Assembly (NCBI RefSeq): GCF_001426345.1
Contig: NZ_LMEM01000011.1
Coordinates: 124,001 to 188,000, forward strand
Direction of reading: 5' to 3'
Length of the DNA: 64,000 bases
Source: Devosia sp. Root436
GTDB lineage: Bacteria > Pseudomonadota > Alphaproteobacteria > Rhizobiales > Devosiaceae
The translations under genes and the position numbers were made by a program. The notes below the pieces were generated by a model. The model made no database searches. It was not told the DNA's origin and saw only the letters and a list, made by a program, of their open reading frames with translations. Numbering within the stretch: the stretch's first letter is position 1; each line of letters opens with the position of its first letter. This document shows positions 53,120-61,544 of the stretch, one piece after another.

Positions 53120-53979
53120 GCCGGATCATCGGGGAGCGCCTGCCCCGCCTCCCGCAGAATCGCCTCGGCTATCGGCAGATGCAGCCGCTCCACCATGGCG
53201 CCATCGATCGACAGGACATTGGATTGTGCTGCATCGGGCGCCGCAAAGGCGGCAACCACCGCCTCGGCCCAGGCAATATCGCTGGCGCCGGGTCGGAAGG
53301 CGTCATTGGCCGGTTGCACCTGTGACGGATGGATCAGGGTCTTGCCGTCAAAGCCCATCTGCGCCGCCTGTGCGCATTCGCGGGCGAAGCCAGCTTGGTC
53401 GCGAAAGGCGTTGTAGACGCCGTCCAGCACGGTCAGGCCGCATGCCTTGCCGGCCAGAACCACCTGCATCAGCCAGGGCAGCAGGTATTGGCGATCCTGT
53501 CCGGGCGAGATCCCGGTGGTGCGGATCAGGTCGTTGGGACCGACGATGAGCGCCGCCAGCGGCAGGTGCGCGGCGGCGGCGGCAATCGAGCCGGCCTCGA
53601 GTACGGCACGCGGCGTCTCGATCATGGCCCAGAGCGGCAGGCCCGCCGTGGCAGCGGCGGCCAGGTGCTCGACACTTTCCACCTTTGGAAGAACAATGCC
53701 CGCGGCAACCCTTGCCGCCTCCATGTCGGCGGCGAAATCGGCGCTGCCCACAGGATTGATACGCAGCAGCAACTCGCCAGCGGCAAAGGCGCCGCTGCTT
53801 ATGGCCTCGACGGCATTGTGCCGCGCCTGGGCCTTTTGCCCCTCGGCAACGGAATCCTCGATATCCAGGATGACCACGTCAGCCGGCAGCCCTCTCGCCT
53901 TCTCGATGGCGCGGACGTTCGCGCCGGGGACGAACAACACGCTGCGGCGCCGCCGCCTTATCAGGCCAGTTGGGGTCAT
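53116..53979 (-). CDS. CitE-like CoA-ester lyase
   Basis: 287 residues of the HpcH/HpaI-CitE family. RRSVLFVPGANVRAIEKARG, VVILDIEDSVAEGQK (metal-binding acid residues), VLPKVESVEHL and AMIETPRAVLEAG match CitE, malyl-CoA or citramalyl-CoA lyases. The likely reaction is cleavage of a beta-hydroxyacyl-CoA such as malyl- or citramalyl-CoA to acetyl-CoA plus glyoxylate or pyruvate. With a type III CoA-transferase and a crotonase this recalls the itaconate route. That is inference. Confidence 0.88.
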   Translation of the reverse strand: MTPTGLIRRRRRSVLFVPGANVRAIEKARGLPADVVILDIEDSVAEGQKAQARHNAVEAISSGAFAAGELLLRINPVGSADFAADMEAARVAAGIVLPKVESVEHLAAAATAGLPLWAMIETPRAVLEAGSIAAAAAHLPLAALIVGPNDLIRTTGISPGQDRQYLLPWLMQVVLAGKACGLTVLDGVYNAFRDQAGFARECAQAAQMGFDGKTLIHPSQVQPANDAFRPGASDIAWAEAVVAAFAAPDAAQSNVLSIDGAMVERLHLPIAEAILREAGQALPDDPA

Positions 53980-54896
53980 TTCAGCGATGCGGGGCTAGGC
54001 ACGAGTGAGGCGACGATCGAAGCATCGAGCGCTTCATAGGCATTGAGCCCGATAAGATCGTAGAGTTCCTGGCGCGTTTGCATGGCCTGCAGCATCGGCC
54101 GGGTGCTGCCGGCTTGCGCGATGGTATCGTAGAGCGCCTGCTGCGCCTTGTTGGCAACCCGCAGCGAAGAGACCGGCCAGATCACCATGCGATAGCCCAT
54201 TGCCTCGAACTCGGTGGCCGTGAAAAACGGGGTGCGGCCGAATTCGGTCATGTTGGCCAGCAGCGGCACGCCGGGGAGCTGGCGGGCGAATTCCCGGAAC
54301 ATTTCCGCGCTGGTCAGGGCCTCCGGGAAGATCGCGTCGGCGCCGGCTTCCAGATAGAGCCGCGCGCGGGCAACTGCCCCGTCCATGCCTTCACTTGCCG
54401 CAGCGTCGGTCCGGGCGATGAGGTAGAGATGCCGCCGGGCCTGGGCCGCCGCCGCAACCTTTGCCGCCATGTCTCGGGCATCGGCAAGTTTCTTGTCGTT
54501 GAGATGGCCGCACTTTTTGGGCAGCAGTTGATCTTCGATATGGACCGCGCCGGCGCCGGCGGCTTCGAAGACACGCACCATATGCATGACGTTGAGCGCC
54601 TCGCCATAGCCGGTATCGCCGTCAACGAGCACCGGCAAGCCGCTGGCTCTTTCCAGCTGCCGGATGAAAAAGCTCACCTCGTCGACCGTGATGATGCCCA
54701 GATCGGGCAGTCCCATCTGCGCGGTCATCGCCGCGCCGGAGAGGTAGAGGGCCACAAAGCCCGCCGCTTTGGCCTGCAATGCCGCCATGCCGTTATGCGC
54801 ACCGGGCAGCGGCAGGATGCCGCCGCGTTCCACCAGGGCGCGAAAGCGTGTCCCGGCCGGCTCCGCCGGCAGGTCCCGGGCGATGAGATAGGGCAT
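53976..54896 (-). CDS. Isocitrate lyase/PEP mutase-family protein, methylisocitrate lyase-like
   Basis: 306 residues. KKCGH (127-131) is the catalytic motif of methylisocitrate lyases, VDGDTGYGEALNVMHMV gives the Mg-binding acidic loop, and LIARTDA follows. PrpB-like, but 2,3-dimethylmalate lyase and oxaloacetate hydrolase share these motifs. No 2-methylcitrate synthase is encoded in the window, so a complete methylcitrate cycle is not shown. The gene follows tctA by 65 bases and overlaps the CitE-like gene. Confidence 0.87.
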   Translation of the reverse strand: MPYLIARDLPAEPAGTRFRALVERGGILPLPGAHNGMAALQAKAAGFVALYLSGAAMTAQMGLPDLGIITVDEVSFFIRQLERASGLPVLVDGDTGYGEALNVMHMVRVFEAAGAGAVHIEDQLLPKKCGHLNDKKLADARDMAAKVAAAAQARRHLYLIARTDAAASEGMDGAVARARLYLEAGADAIFPEALTSAEMFREFARQLPGVPLLANMTEFGRTPFFTATEFEAMGYRMVIWPVSSLRVANKAQQALYDTIAQAGSTRPMLQAMQTRQELYDLIGLNAYEALDASIVASLVPSPASLK

Positions 54897-54961
54897 GGTC
54901 AGTCTCCGCTATGAAGGAGAAGGGAGAGGCAATGGGCGGCCCGAGGAGCCGCCCATTGCTG

Positions 54962-56470
54962 TCAGGCCGCGGCCTGTTGCTGCGGGCGGCGGCGGCGCAG
55001 CGCCGACCAGATCGACCAGACCAGAAGAGCCGCCGAGATCACCATGATCGTGCCGCTGATCGGCCGATCGAAGAAGGTCATCGGATTGCCATTGGACAAC
55101 AGCAGGGCCCGGCGGAAATTCTCTTCCAGCATCGGCCCGAGCACGAAGCCCAGGATCAACGGGGCCACCGGGAAATCGAGCATGCGCAGCACATAGCCCA
55201 GCACCGCGAAGACCAGAACGAGCCAGATATCGGTGGGACTGTAGTTCACGCTGAACACGCCGATGCAGACGAAGACCAGAACCGCCGGATAGAGCAGGTT
55301 GCTCGGGATTTTGAGGATGCGGACCCACAGGCCGATCAGCGGGATGTTGAGCACCAGCAGCATGATGTTGCCCACCCAGAAGCTCATCACCAGGCCCCAG
55401 AACAGGTCGGGCTGTTCCTTGATAAGCAGCGGTCCGGGGGTGATGCCGTTGATCATCAGCACGCCCAGCATGATCGCCATGGTGGCGCTGCCGGGAATGC
55501 CGAGGGTCATGGTGGGGATGAACGCAGCCTGGTCGGCGGCATTGTTGGCCGTTTCGGGGGCCACGACGCCTTCGATGGCGCCCTTGCCGAAACGCTCCGG
55601 CTCCTTGGCAACCCGCTTTTCCACCGCATAGGCCACGAAGGATGCAATCAGCCCGCCAGTGCCGGGCAGCGTACCGAAAAAGGCGCCGATGCCCGAGCCG
55701 CGCGCCATCGGCCCCCAGGAGCGCCGTATATCGTCGCGTGTCGGAATCATCGAACGCAGCGAAACGTCCTGCACGGTCTTGCCCGAGTCCTTGGCCGAGG
55801 CGGCAAACACGATTTCGGTGACCCCGAACAGGCCCATGGCCAGGGCAACGAGGCTGATGCCATCCATGAGATCGAGCACGCCGAAGCCGAAGCGCCAGAT
55901 GCCGCTGTTGAGGTCGGTGCCGACCAGGCCGAAGGAGACGCCCAGCACCACCGAGGCCAGCCCCTTCACGGTGGAACCCTCCGACATGGTGGAGGCCACC
56001 ACGAAGCCCATAAGCATGAGCGAGAAGAATTCGGCAGCGCCGAACCGCAGCGCGTTTTCGGCAATGACCGGCGAGAACAGCATCATGAGCAGGATGCCGA
56101 AGCTTCCCCCCACGAAAGAGCCGGCGGCCGACATGAACAGGGCGACGCCCGCCCGGCCATTGTTCGACATGGGATAACCGTCAAGACAAGCCACCGCGTT
56201 GGCGGGCGTGCCCGGCAGGTTGAGCAGGATGGAAGCGATGGAGCCGCCATAGGCCGTACCATAATAGATGCCGGCCAGCATCACGAGGGCCGAGGTCGCA
56301 TCCATGTGGTAGGTCATGGGAAACAGCAGCGACACGGCCACCAGCGTTCCGATGCCAGGGATCATGCCCAGCAGCGTGCCCAGGAACACGCCGATGAGGC
56401 AGAAGGTGAGATTGGTCAGGGTCAGGGCTGTGCTGAGACCAAGCAGCACATTGCCAAAAAGATCGGTCAT
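54962..56470 (-). CDS. tctA: Tripartite tricarboxylate transporter, large subunit (TctA, second copy)
   Basis: 502 residues. LGMIPGIGTLVAVSLLFPMTY and TLPGTGGLIASFVAYAVEKR are TctA motifs; MLAGIYYGTAYGGSIASILLNLPGTPANAV is also typical (segment near residues 65-95). The ATG at 56470 overlaps the TctB stop (TGATG); a GTG four codons upstream is less likely. No binding-protein gene is adjacent, unlike the complete set at 16671-19905. Confidence 0.92.
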   Translation of the reverse strand: MTDLFGNVLLGLSTALTLTNLTFCLIGVFLGTLLGMIPGIGTLVAVSLLFPMTYHMDATSALVMLAGIYYGTAYGGSIASILLNLPGTPANAVACLDGYPMSNNGRAGVALFMSAAGSFVGGSFGILLMMLFSPVIAENALRFGAAEFFSLMLMGFVVASTMSEGSTVKGLASVVLGVSFGLVGTDLNSGIWRFGFGVLDLMDGISLVALAMGLFGVTEIVFAASAKDSGKTVQDVSLRSMIPTRDDIRRSWGPMARGSGIGAFFGTLPGTGGLIASFVAYAVEKRVAKEPERFGKGAIEGVVAPETANNAADQAAFIPTMTLGIPGSATMAIMLGVLMINGITPGPLLIKEQPDLFWGLVMSFWVGNIMLLVLNIPLIGLWVRILKIPSNLLYPAVLVFVCIGVFSVNYSPTDIWLVLVFAVLGYVLRMLDFPVAPLILGFVLGPMLEENFRRALLLSNGNPMTFFDRPISGTIMVISAALLVWSIWSALRRRRPQQQAAA

Positions 56471-56931
56471 CAGAAGGGCCACGCGATAATTTCAAAGCGG
56501 AGTTTGAGGCCATAATGGAAGATGCCGACGGTCAGGACGGCAATCGCCACGGCGAGCAGCGCGGTCGCCCGAAGCCCCAGACGTTCCGCGGCAAAGCTCG
56601 ATATGGCAGTCATTACCACGATGGAGGGAATGAGGCCGAAAGGCTCGATGAGCAGCGCGAACGCGCCCACGGACCCGAGCACCGCAAGCAGGGATCGCCA
56701 CTCGATATGAAAATCGGTGCCCCGGCTTCCGACCGCGTTGAAAATGACGAATATGGCGAGCAGGGAAAGGACGCTGCCCACCAGAGCCGGGAACATGCCC
56801 GGCCCCATATAAGACGGTGTGCCGAGCTGGTAATTCTCCAAAGCGTACAGAACAAGTCCGACACTATAGATCAGGAGGATAACGCCTCCGGTGAATGACC
56901 TCTTGTCACCTATTCCTGAAATCCAGCTCAA
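56470..56931 (-). CDS. tctB: Tripartite tricarboxylate transporter, small subunit (TctB, second copy)
   Basis: 153 residues with four hydrophobic segments (RSFTGGVILLIYSVGLVLYA, GPGMFPALVGSVLSLLAIFV and two further on), the usual TctB length. The start appears to be TTG at 56931, preceded by AGGAGG at ideal spacing; no ATG or GTG is available before the first membrane segment. It begins the tctBA-prpB-citE-MFS-flavoprotein operon. An ATGAC-N6-TCATGC site lies 217 bases upstream. Confidence 0.85.
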   Translation of the reverse strand: MSWISGIGDKRSFTGGVILLIYSVGLVLYALENYQLGTPSYMGPGMFPALVGSVLSLLAIFVIFNAVGSRGTDFHIEWRSLLAVLGSVGAFALLIEPFGLIPSIVVMTAISSFAAERLGLRATALLAVAIAVLTVGIFHYGLKLRFEIIAWPF

Positions 56932-57147
56932 ATGCTCCTCCTTGAGAAATCGAGCGAAAATGATCCTTGGTGCTTTTCACAACTCTTGTTGACAGACGAC
57001 GTCCGGTCGCAGTGGCCCTATTGATGCTGCCCGCGGCTGTGAATGTCGCTCTCTCAGACCTTCTCACGTTTGACGCGCCTTTTGCGCATCGACAAAAGGC
57101 TAGCACCGCCCAAAAATGCTGGAAAAGGATGATTTGACGGGCGTCGG

Positions 57148-57164
57148 ATGACATTTAGTCATGC
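57148..57164. promoter_or_regulatory. ATGAC-N6-TCATGC palindrome upstream of the tctBA operon
   Basis: ATGACATTTAGTCATGC between the acyl-CoA dehydrogenase stop and tctB, a 259-base gene-free region. Its complement, CATGACTAAATGTCAT, matches the box A and box B core CATGACTA almost exactly, linking this promoter to the orphan binding-protein promoters. Confidence 0.7.
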
Positions 57165-57190
57165 CTGCCAGTGCCCGTCTCTCATCGACG

Positions 57191-58381
57191 TTAAACTGCC
57201 GGCTGCCCGTGGCGCAGCAGGTCGCGCGCGATGGTCCAGCGGTGTATTTCGCTGGCGCCTTCGACAATCCTCTGCACCCGATAGGCGCGGTAGATATATT
57301 CGATCGGCGATTCCTTGCTCAGCCCCATGCCGCCGAGCAGCTGCACGGCGCGATCGGCCACGCGCCCGATCATCTCGCTGGCCTGCAGCTTGACCATGGA
57401 TGCCTCGCGGCGCACATCCGTCTCGCCGCGATCGATGCGCCATCCCAGCCGGTAGGCCAGCAGCCGGCACATTTCCATTTCCTGGTGGCTGTCGGCGATC
57501 CACCATTGCACGGCCTGACGTTCGGCCAGTTTCTGGCCGAACGTCGACCGGTTGTTGGCATGGTCGAGCATGATATCCAGGCACCGGCGCGCGGCGCCCA
57601 GTGCCTTTGCCGCGATTTCCATGCGGCGGATGCCGAGCCGGTTCTGCAGCGGAATGAAGGCCTGTCCGACCTCACCGAGCACCTGCTCGTCATCCAGTTC
57701 GACATTGTCGAAGTGAATGCCGAAGGTCAGGTATTCCCCGGCAATGGTGGGATAGGATGAAGGGATGGTCACGCCGGGCGTGTTCTTGTCGACGAGAAAC
57801 GCCGTCACGCCGCCGCGCTGGCGTTTGTCCGGATCGGTGACAGCAATGACGATCATGAAATCGGCGCTCATCACATGGCTGATGAATATCTTTTCGCCAT
57901 TGAGTATCCACTTGCCGTTGCGGCGCTCGGCCCTTGTGCTCATGCCGCCGATATCGGAGCCGGCGCCGGGCTCGGTCAGCGCCAGGCACGACTTCTTCTC
58001 GCCCTTGCCATAGGGGATCAGGTAGCGCTCGATCTGCCCGCCCTTGCAGCAGGCCTTGAGAAAATGCAGGTTCGGGCTGTCCGGCGCCAGGGTCAGGGGC
58101 ACGACCGAATAGCGCAATTGCTCGATCACCGTTAGCTTGGTGAGGGCGCCCAGGTCCTGGCCACCGAATTCCTCGGGGAGATCGATGCCCCACAGCCCCA
58201 GCGCCCTGGCCTTCTCCTGCAGGTCCGCCTCCACATCGGGCGGCACCAGCGGCTGCGCCGTCCCGGCAATCTCGGATTCGCGGCGCAGGATCATCGGCTC
58301 CAGCGGGAGCAACTCGTTCTGCACATAGCGCTGAACCACATCCCGGATCATCCTGTTGTCGTCCGACAGCTCGAAATCCAC
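57191..58381 (-). CDS. Acyl-CoA dehydrogenase
   Basis: 396 residues. LSDDNRMIRDVVQRYVQNELLPLE is the N-terminal helical domain; LALTEPGAGSDIGGMSTRAERRNGKWILNGEKIFIS (about 135-170) is the FAD/substrate signature; IVEGASEIHR carries the Glu at the catalytic-base position of medium-chain enzymes. It starts at GTG 58381 with GGAAGG upstream. It oxidises an acyl-CoA, giving electrons to ETF (45715-47414 encodes one). It appears to be its own transcription unit upstream of tctBA. Confidence 0.9.
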   Translation of the reverse strand: MDFELSDDNRMIRDVVQRYVQNELLPLEPMILRRESEIAGTAQPLVPPDVEADLQEKARALGLWGIDLPEEFGGQDLGALTKLTVIEQLRYSVVPLTLAPDSPNLHFLKACCKGGQIERYLIPYGKGEKKSCLALTEPGAGSDIGGMSTRAERRNGKWILNGEKIFISHVMSADFMIVIAVTDPDKRQRGGVTAFLVDKNTPGVTIPSSYPTIAGEYLTFGIHFDNVELDDEQVLGEVGQAFIPLQNRLGIRRMEIAAKALGAARRCLDIMLDHANNRSTFGQKLAERQAVQWWIADSHQEMEMCRLLAYRLGWRIDRGETDVRREASMVKLQASEMIGRVADRAVQLLGGMGLSKESPIEYIYRAYRVQRIVEGASEIHRWTIARDLLRHGQPAV

Positions 58382-58708
58382 CTGTGCCTTCCTTTCATAC
58401 CCATATCGAAGCAGCGCCGATCCGCACCGCCATTGCGTGTCATGATGGGAGAAAAGGGGCGCCACGCGTCAAACGATAAAACACTGGCTTGGGATGACTG
58501 AAGCTCACAGCGGCGCTTCAGCGGCGATGGCTCATCGCCTGAAAAGCGGAAGTCGCAGCGCCACAAGGCTCCGTTCATGCTGGAAAATCAGAAATTTGGC
58601 GCGGCGGTCAGAATAGAATGACGAGCATCTATTTCATTGAAATCAATAGATGATTCCTGCCCGCCAAGCCCGAGTCAGCCGGCAATCAGATAGACAAACC
58701 GAAAGCGT
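58382..58708. other. 327-base region between the acyl-CoA dehydrogenase and ubi genes
   Basis: No convincing gene: the 76-residue frame at 58348-58578 runs into the dehydrogenase and is not supported. The region is AT-richer than its surroundings near 58575-58655 and contains the dyad at 58626-58652. It is likely the acyl-CoA dehydrogenase promoter region and the 3' end of the ubi operon. Confidence 0.6.
58626..58652. promoter_or_regulatory. 27-bp dyad with an FNR-like core
   Basis: Outer arms CATCTATT (58626-58633) and AATAGATG (58645-58652) are perfect. Overlapping them, TTCAT-TGAA-ATCAA (58633-58646) matches the FNR box TTGAT-N4-ATCAA with one mismatch. It lies 245 bases upstream of the acyl-CoA dehydrogenase start. 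Whether FNR or another regulator uses it is unknown. Confidence 0.45.
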
Positions 58709-59083
58709 TCACGGTACGGCTCCATCATGAAAGATCATCTGCATGGCGGCCGAGCCCAAAGCGGCCATGCGGGCGATGTCATCGAAGATATGCGCCAGCT
58801 CGGCAAAGACGCTGCGGTCGCCTTCCTGCCAGCTCACATCCTCCAACTCGCCGAGCAGGTCTATCAATGCGGCGATGGAGGCCCTGTGCCGGCGTGCATC
58901 CAGCAGGCATTGCCGGTCATGGCGCTGCTGCTCCTGCGTCATGAAGCGCTGCAAGGCATCGTTGACGCGTTGCCGGCAGTCGCAATCGAGCGCGACAGTG
59001 CCGATCAGGTTGCGGATGCGCCGGGTGAGCTGCCCGGCATTTTCCGAGGTTTCAACGGTGAGCGGCGGGCCATAATAAATCAT
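58709..59083 (-). CDS. Hypothetical 124-residue protein at the end of the ubiTUV operon
   Basis: I do not recognise this family. The protein is predicted mainly helical, with charged middle segments (TQEQQRHDRQCLLDARRHRAS), two close Cys in LDCDCRQRV, and an acidic stretch LGELEDVSWQEGD. No signal peptide or membrane segment is visible. Its ATG overlaps the UbiV stop by four bases, so it is co-translated with the oxygen-independent ubiquinone hydroxylation genes and may assist them or a linked anaerobic process. Confidence 0.65.
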   Translation of the reverse strand: MIYYGPPLTVETSENAGQLTRRIRNLIGTVALDCDCRQRVNDALQRFMTQEQQRHDRQCLLDARRHRASIAALIDLLGELEDVSWQEGDRSVFAELAHIFDDIARMAALGSAAMQMIFHDGAVP

Positions 59084-60006
59084 GCTGAAACCTGTTCTGC
59101 CGCGGCCGGGACCCAGTCGGCGCCGGCCGTGCCGTAGTGGAAGCCGTTGGAAAGGGGCACATCGGGATAGATGGCGCGCAGCCGCGCCTCACCTTCCGAG
59201 GCATCGATCCTGAGGTCGCGGACATGGGCAAAGGTCTCGGCCACCTGAGCCATGTCGCAATGCTGCGGCGACAGGCGGATATGGCTTACCCCCGCCTGCT
59301 GCAGGGCCGGCAGTTCGGCCAGCAGCACTTGGCAGGTATGGGACATGGTCTGCACGCCATTGAGCGTCAGGAAGGATTGGCCATCGAGCGTATCCACCGC
59401 CAGCCCATCGGGGTCGTCCTGGCAGACGAATTGGCAATTGTCCTTGCTGTTGCCCTTGGCGCGGGCATGGGCGCAACGGGCCGAAATGGCCAGCGGCAGG
59501 CGCCCGAAGGCGAAGACCTCGAAATCGGTGCCTGGTGAAGCGGCGATGATTTCGGAGACCGAAGCGAGCGGCAATTCGGGGCCCAGGCATATCCGCGTAG
59601 CGCCGCGGCTGGCCAGCATCCGGGCGGTGGCGCCGTTATAGACATTGACGAAAGGACCGACGAGGTGCGGCTTGCCGGACAGGAGCCCCAGCGCCGACAG
59701 GTCATTGGCTTCAACCGGCCATGGGCTGGCCTCGACCAGCTTCCGGGTCAGCATGGCCTCGCGCTCCAGCGTCACCATGGCCATGGAGGCCAGTGATACC
59801 TGCTTGCCCGCATCGGCGAGGCGGTTGGCGACGGCGTCGATAAAAGGCTGGGTGAAGTGGATGCGCTTGGAGCAAACCACTTCACCCAGAGTTACCGCAT
59901 CAAGCCATGCGCAGTCGGCGATGCGGAAGTAGAAGTCGCGCCATGCCTCGCCGTCCCACAGATAGGGGACGGGACCGAGGGTGATCCGGAGGGTCCTCCC
60001 AGCCAT
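59080..60006 (-). CDS. ubiV: UbiV, oxygen-independent ubiquinone hydroxylation protein (U32 family)
   Basis: 308 residues. LGPVPYLW, GEVVCSKR and VEANDLSALGLLSGKP match UbiV. Cys45 (VVCSKR), Cys178, Cys191 and Cys195 (ARC-x12-C-x3-C) have the same spacing as the four 4Fe-4S ligands of E. coli UbiV. With UbiU it forms a complex hydroxylating the quinone ring without O2. ATG 60006 is used; GTG starts at 60021 or 60015 are possible and would overlap the UbiU stop. Confidence 0.93.
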   Translation of the reverse strand: MAGRTLRITLGPVPYLWDGEAWRDFYFRIADCAWLDAVTLGEVVCSKRIHFTQPFIDAVANRLADAGKQVSLASMAMVTLEREAMLTRKLVEASPWPVEANDLSALGLLSGKPHLVGPFVNVYNGATARMLASRGATRICLGPELPLASVSEIIAASPGTDFEVFAFGRLPLAISARCAHARAKGNSKDNCQFVCQDDPDGLAVDTLDGQSFLTLNGVQTMSHTCQVLLAELPALQQAGVSHIRLSPQHCDMAQVAETFAHVRDLRIDASEGEARLRAIYPDVPLSNGFHYGTAGADWVPAAAEQVSA

Positions 60007-60011
60007 CGGGA

Positions 60012-60989
60012 TCACCGCCACTTCTTTTCGTAGGCGCCCGCCGTGGTCCGCTGCCCTTCGCTGAGGCGGCGGAGATGGGCGAGCAGAGCCGGGCGCTGTT
60101 CGGGCGTGGCGGCCAGCGCCTGGCGCAGCCGCGAAACGACTTCGGCCACATAGGCCTTGCCGCGCTGACGCCCTTCGATCTTGAGCGCGGTGACGCCGGC
60201 ATCGCGCAGGGCATCCAGATGCTCCATGACATCCAGGCTCACCGGGTCCTCGAAAGCATAGCCCTCGTCATTGGCAATGTGGAACCGGCCCTTGCACAGC
60301 GTCGGATAGCCGGCCGGCTCGTCGGCGCCGAAACGGTTGATCGTATAACCACCCAGTTCGGACACCATCTCCTCCCCATCCTCGCGATAGCGCACATGGC
60401 TGGCCGGCGAGCAGACGCCCTGCATGTTGGGCGACAGGCCTGTGGCATAGGATGAGAGCGAGCAGCGCCCCTCGGCCATAACGCAGAGCCCGCCAAAGGC
60501 GAAGACTTCCAGCTCGCAGGCCACCTTGGGCGCCAGCGCGGCGATATCGCCGACCGTCAGCACGCGCGGCAGCACCAGGCGCTTGGCGCCGAAGGTCTGC
60601 ACCAGGAAATTGATGGCATCGGCATTGGAGGCCGAGGCCTGCACCGAGACATGCAGGCGCTGTTGCGGATGGGACTCAGCGATATAGGCCATCAGCGCCA
60701 GGTCGGCGACGATCAGCGCATCGGCGCCCAGAAGCACGGCATTATCGGCTGCCGTGTACCAGAGCTGTTCCGCACCGGCCCGCATGAAGGTGTTGAGCGC
60801 CACATAGGTCTGGACGTTCCTTGCCTTGCCATAGGCAATTGACGCGCCCAGTTCCTCGCGGGTGAAATTGAGGCCGGGGAAATTGCGCGCATTGGTCTCG
60901 TCGCGGAAGCCGCAATAGACGGCATCGGCGCCGGCATCGACGGCTTCACGAAAGGCGGCGGGCGTGCCGGCCGGGCAGATCAGTTCCAT
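60012..60989 (-). CDS. ubiU: UbiU, oxygen-independent ubiquinone hydroxylation protein (U32 family)
   Basis: 325 residues. Cys169, Cys176, Cys193 and Cys232 (GGLCVMAEGRC, GVCSP, PTLCKG) fall at the same residue numbers as the 4Fe-4S ligands of E. coli UbiU as I recall them. ELICPAGTPAAFREAVDAGADAVYCGF is the U32 N-terminus. It works with UbiV and UbiT in anaerobic ubiquinone synthesis. It starts three bases after the UbiT stop. Confidence 0.94.
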   Translation of the reverse strand: MELICPAGTPAAFREAVDAGADAVYCGFRDETNARNFPGLNFTREELGASIAYGKARNVQTYVALNTFMRAGAEQLWYTAADNAVLLGADALIVADLALMAYIAESHPQQRLHVSVQASASNADAINFLVQTFGAKRLVLPRVLTVGDIAALAPKVACELEVFAFGGLCVMAEGRCSLSSYATGLSPNMQGVCSPASHVRYREDGEEMVSELGGYTINRFGADEPAGYPTLCKGRFHIANDEGYAFEDPVSLDVMEHLDALRDAGVTALKIEGRQRGKAYVAEVVSRLRQALAATPEQRPALLAHLRRLSEGQRTTAGAYEKKWR

Positions 60990-60992
60990 GGC

Positions 60993-61487
60993 TTACACCA
61001 ACCCGACCAAGGCGCGCTGCCGCACCATTTCGGCCAGGCGCGTGATCAGCGGCGCAAAGGGGCCGGCGGCCTTGCCCAGGTCGCGCGGCAGGTCGAAGCC
61101 GCTGTCGTCGAGCGCATTGCGCAAGGCCAGCATGGCCTCCATGTCGCCTGATATGGACAGGCTGCGGGCAAAGAACATGGCATCGCCATCGATCCGCCCT
61201 TCCAGCAAGGCGAGCAGGGTCAGCAGTGGCCCACCCGCCGAGGCATCGGCATGCATGCGGGCGGATTTGCGCGACACGGTGATGCTGCGCCCCGCCGGCA
61301 CGATAAGGAAGGTCAGGTCGAGATCGGCGGGCGTGAAGCGGAAGCTTTTGGTCGCGTGATTGCCGAGCCGGTCGAACAGGGTCGGATGCTGGCGCAGCAT
61401 CTGGTTGAACACCAGGCGCGCGCCCTGCTGGATGACAGGCAAAGGCAGGCGGCTGATCGGCTGCGAAATGGCTTTGGGCAGTATCAT
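60993..61487 (-). CDS. ubiT: UbiT, SCP2-domain accessory factor for anaerobic ubiquinone synthesis
   Basis: 164 residues with one SCP2-like lipid-binding domain (about 40-135: FTPADLDLTFLIVPAGRSIT, GDAMFFARSLSISGDMEAMLALRNALDD, given as two landmarks). Position before UbiU and UbiV identifies it as UbiT rather than a generic sterol-carrier protein. GGAGG precedes the ATG at 61487. Probably binds prenylated quinone intermediates. Confidence 0.9.
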   Translation of the reverse strand: MILPKAISQPISRLPLPVIQQGARLVFNQMLRQHPTLFDRLGNHATKSFRFTPADLDLTFLIVPAGRSITVSRKSARMHADASAGGPLLTLLALLEGRIDGDAMFFARSLSISGDMEAMLALRNALDDSGFDLPRDLGKAAGPFAPLITRLAEMVRQRALVGLV

Positions 61488-61544
61488 CCGGGCCTCCGGC
61501 AGGTTGCGACATGCTCAAGCTAGGCCGCCCCGGCCACCAATACT

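Noticed and set aside
50133..53129. A 998-residue minus-strand open frame covering the flavoprotein and most of the MFS gene
   Set aside because: Its first half is an Arg/Gly-rich shadow of the MFS gene in another frame. The flavoprotein proper starts at 51764.
53976..54896. A complete 2-methylcitrate cycle
   Set aside because: PrpB-, PrpD- and PrpF-like genes are present but no methylcitrate synthase, and they lie in different operons.
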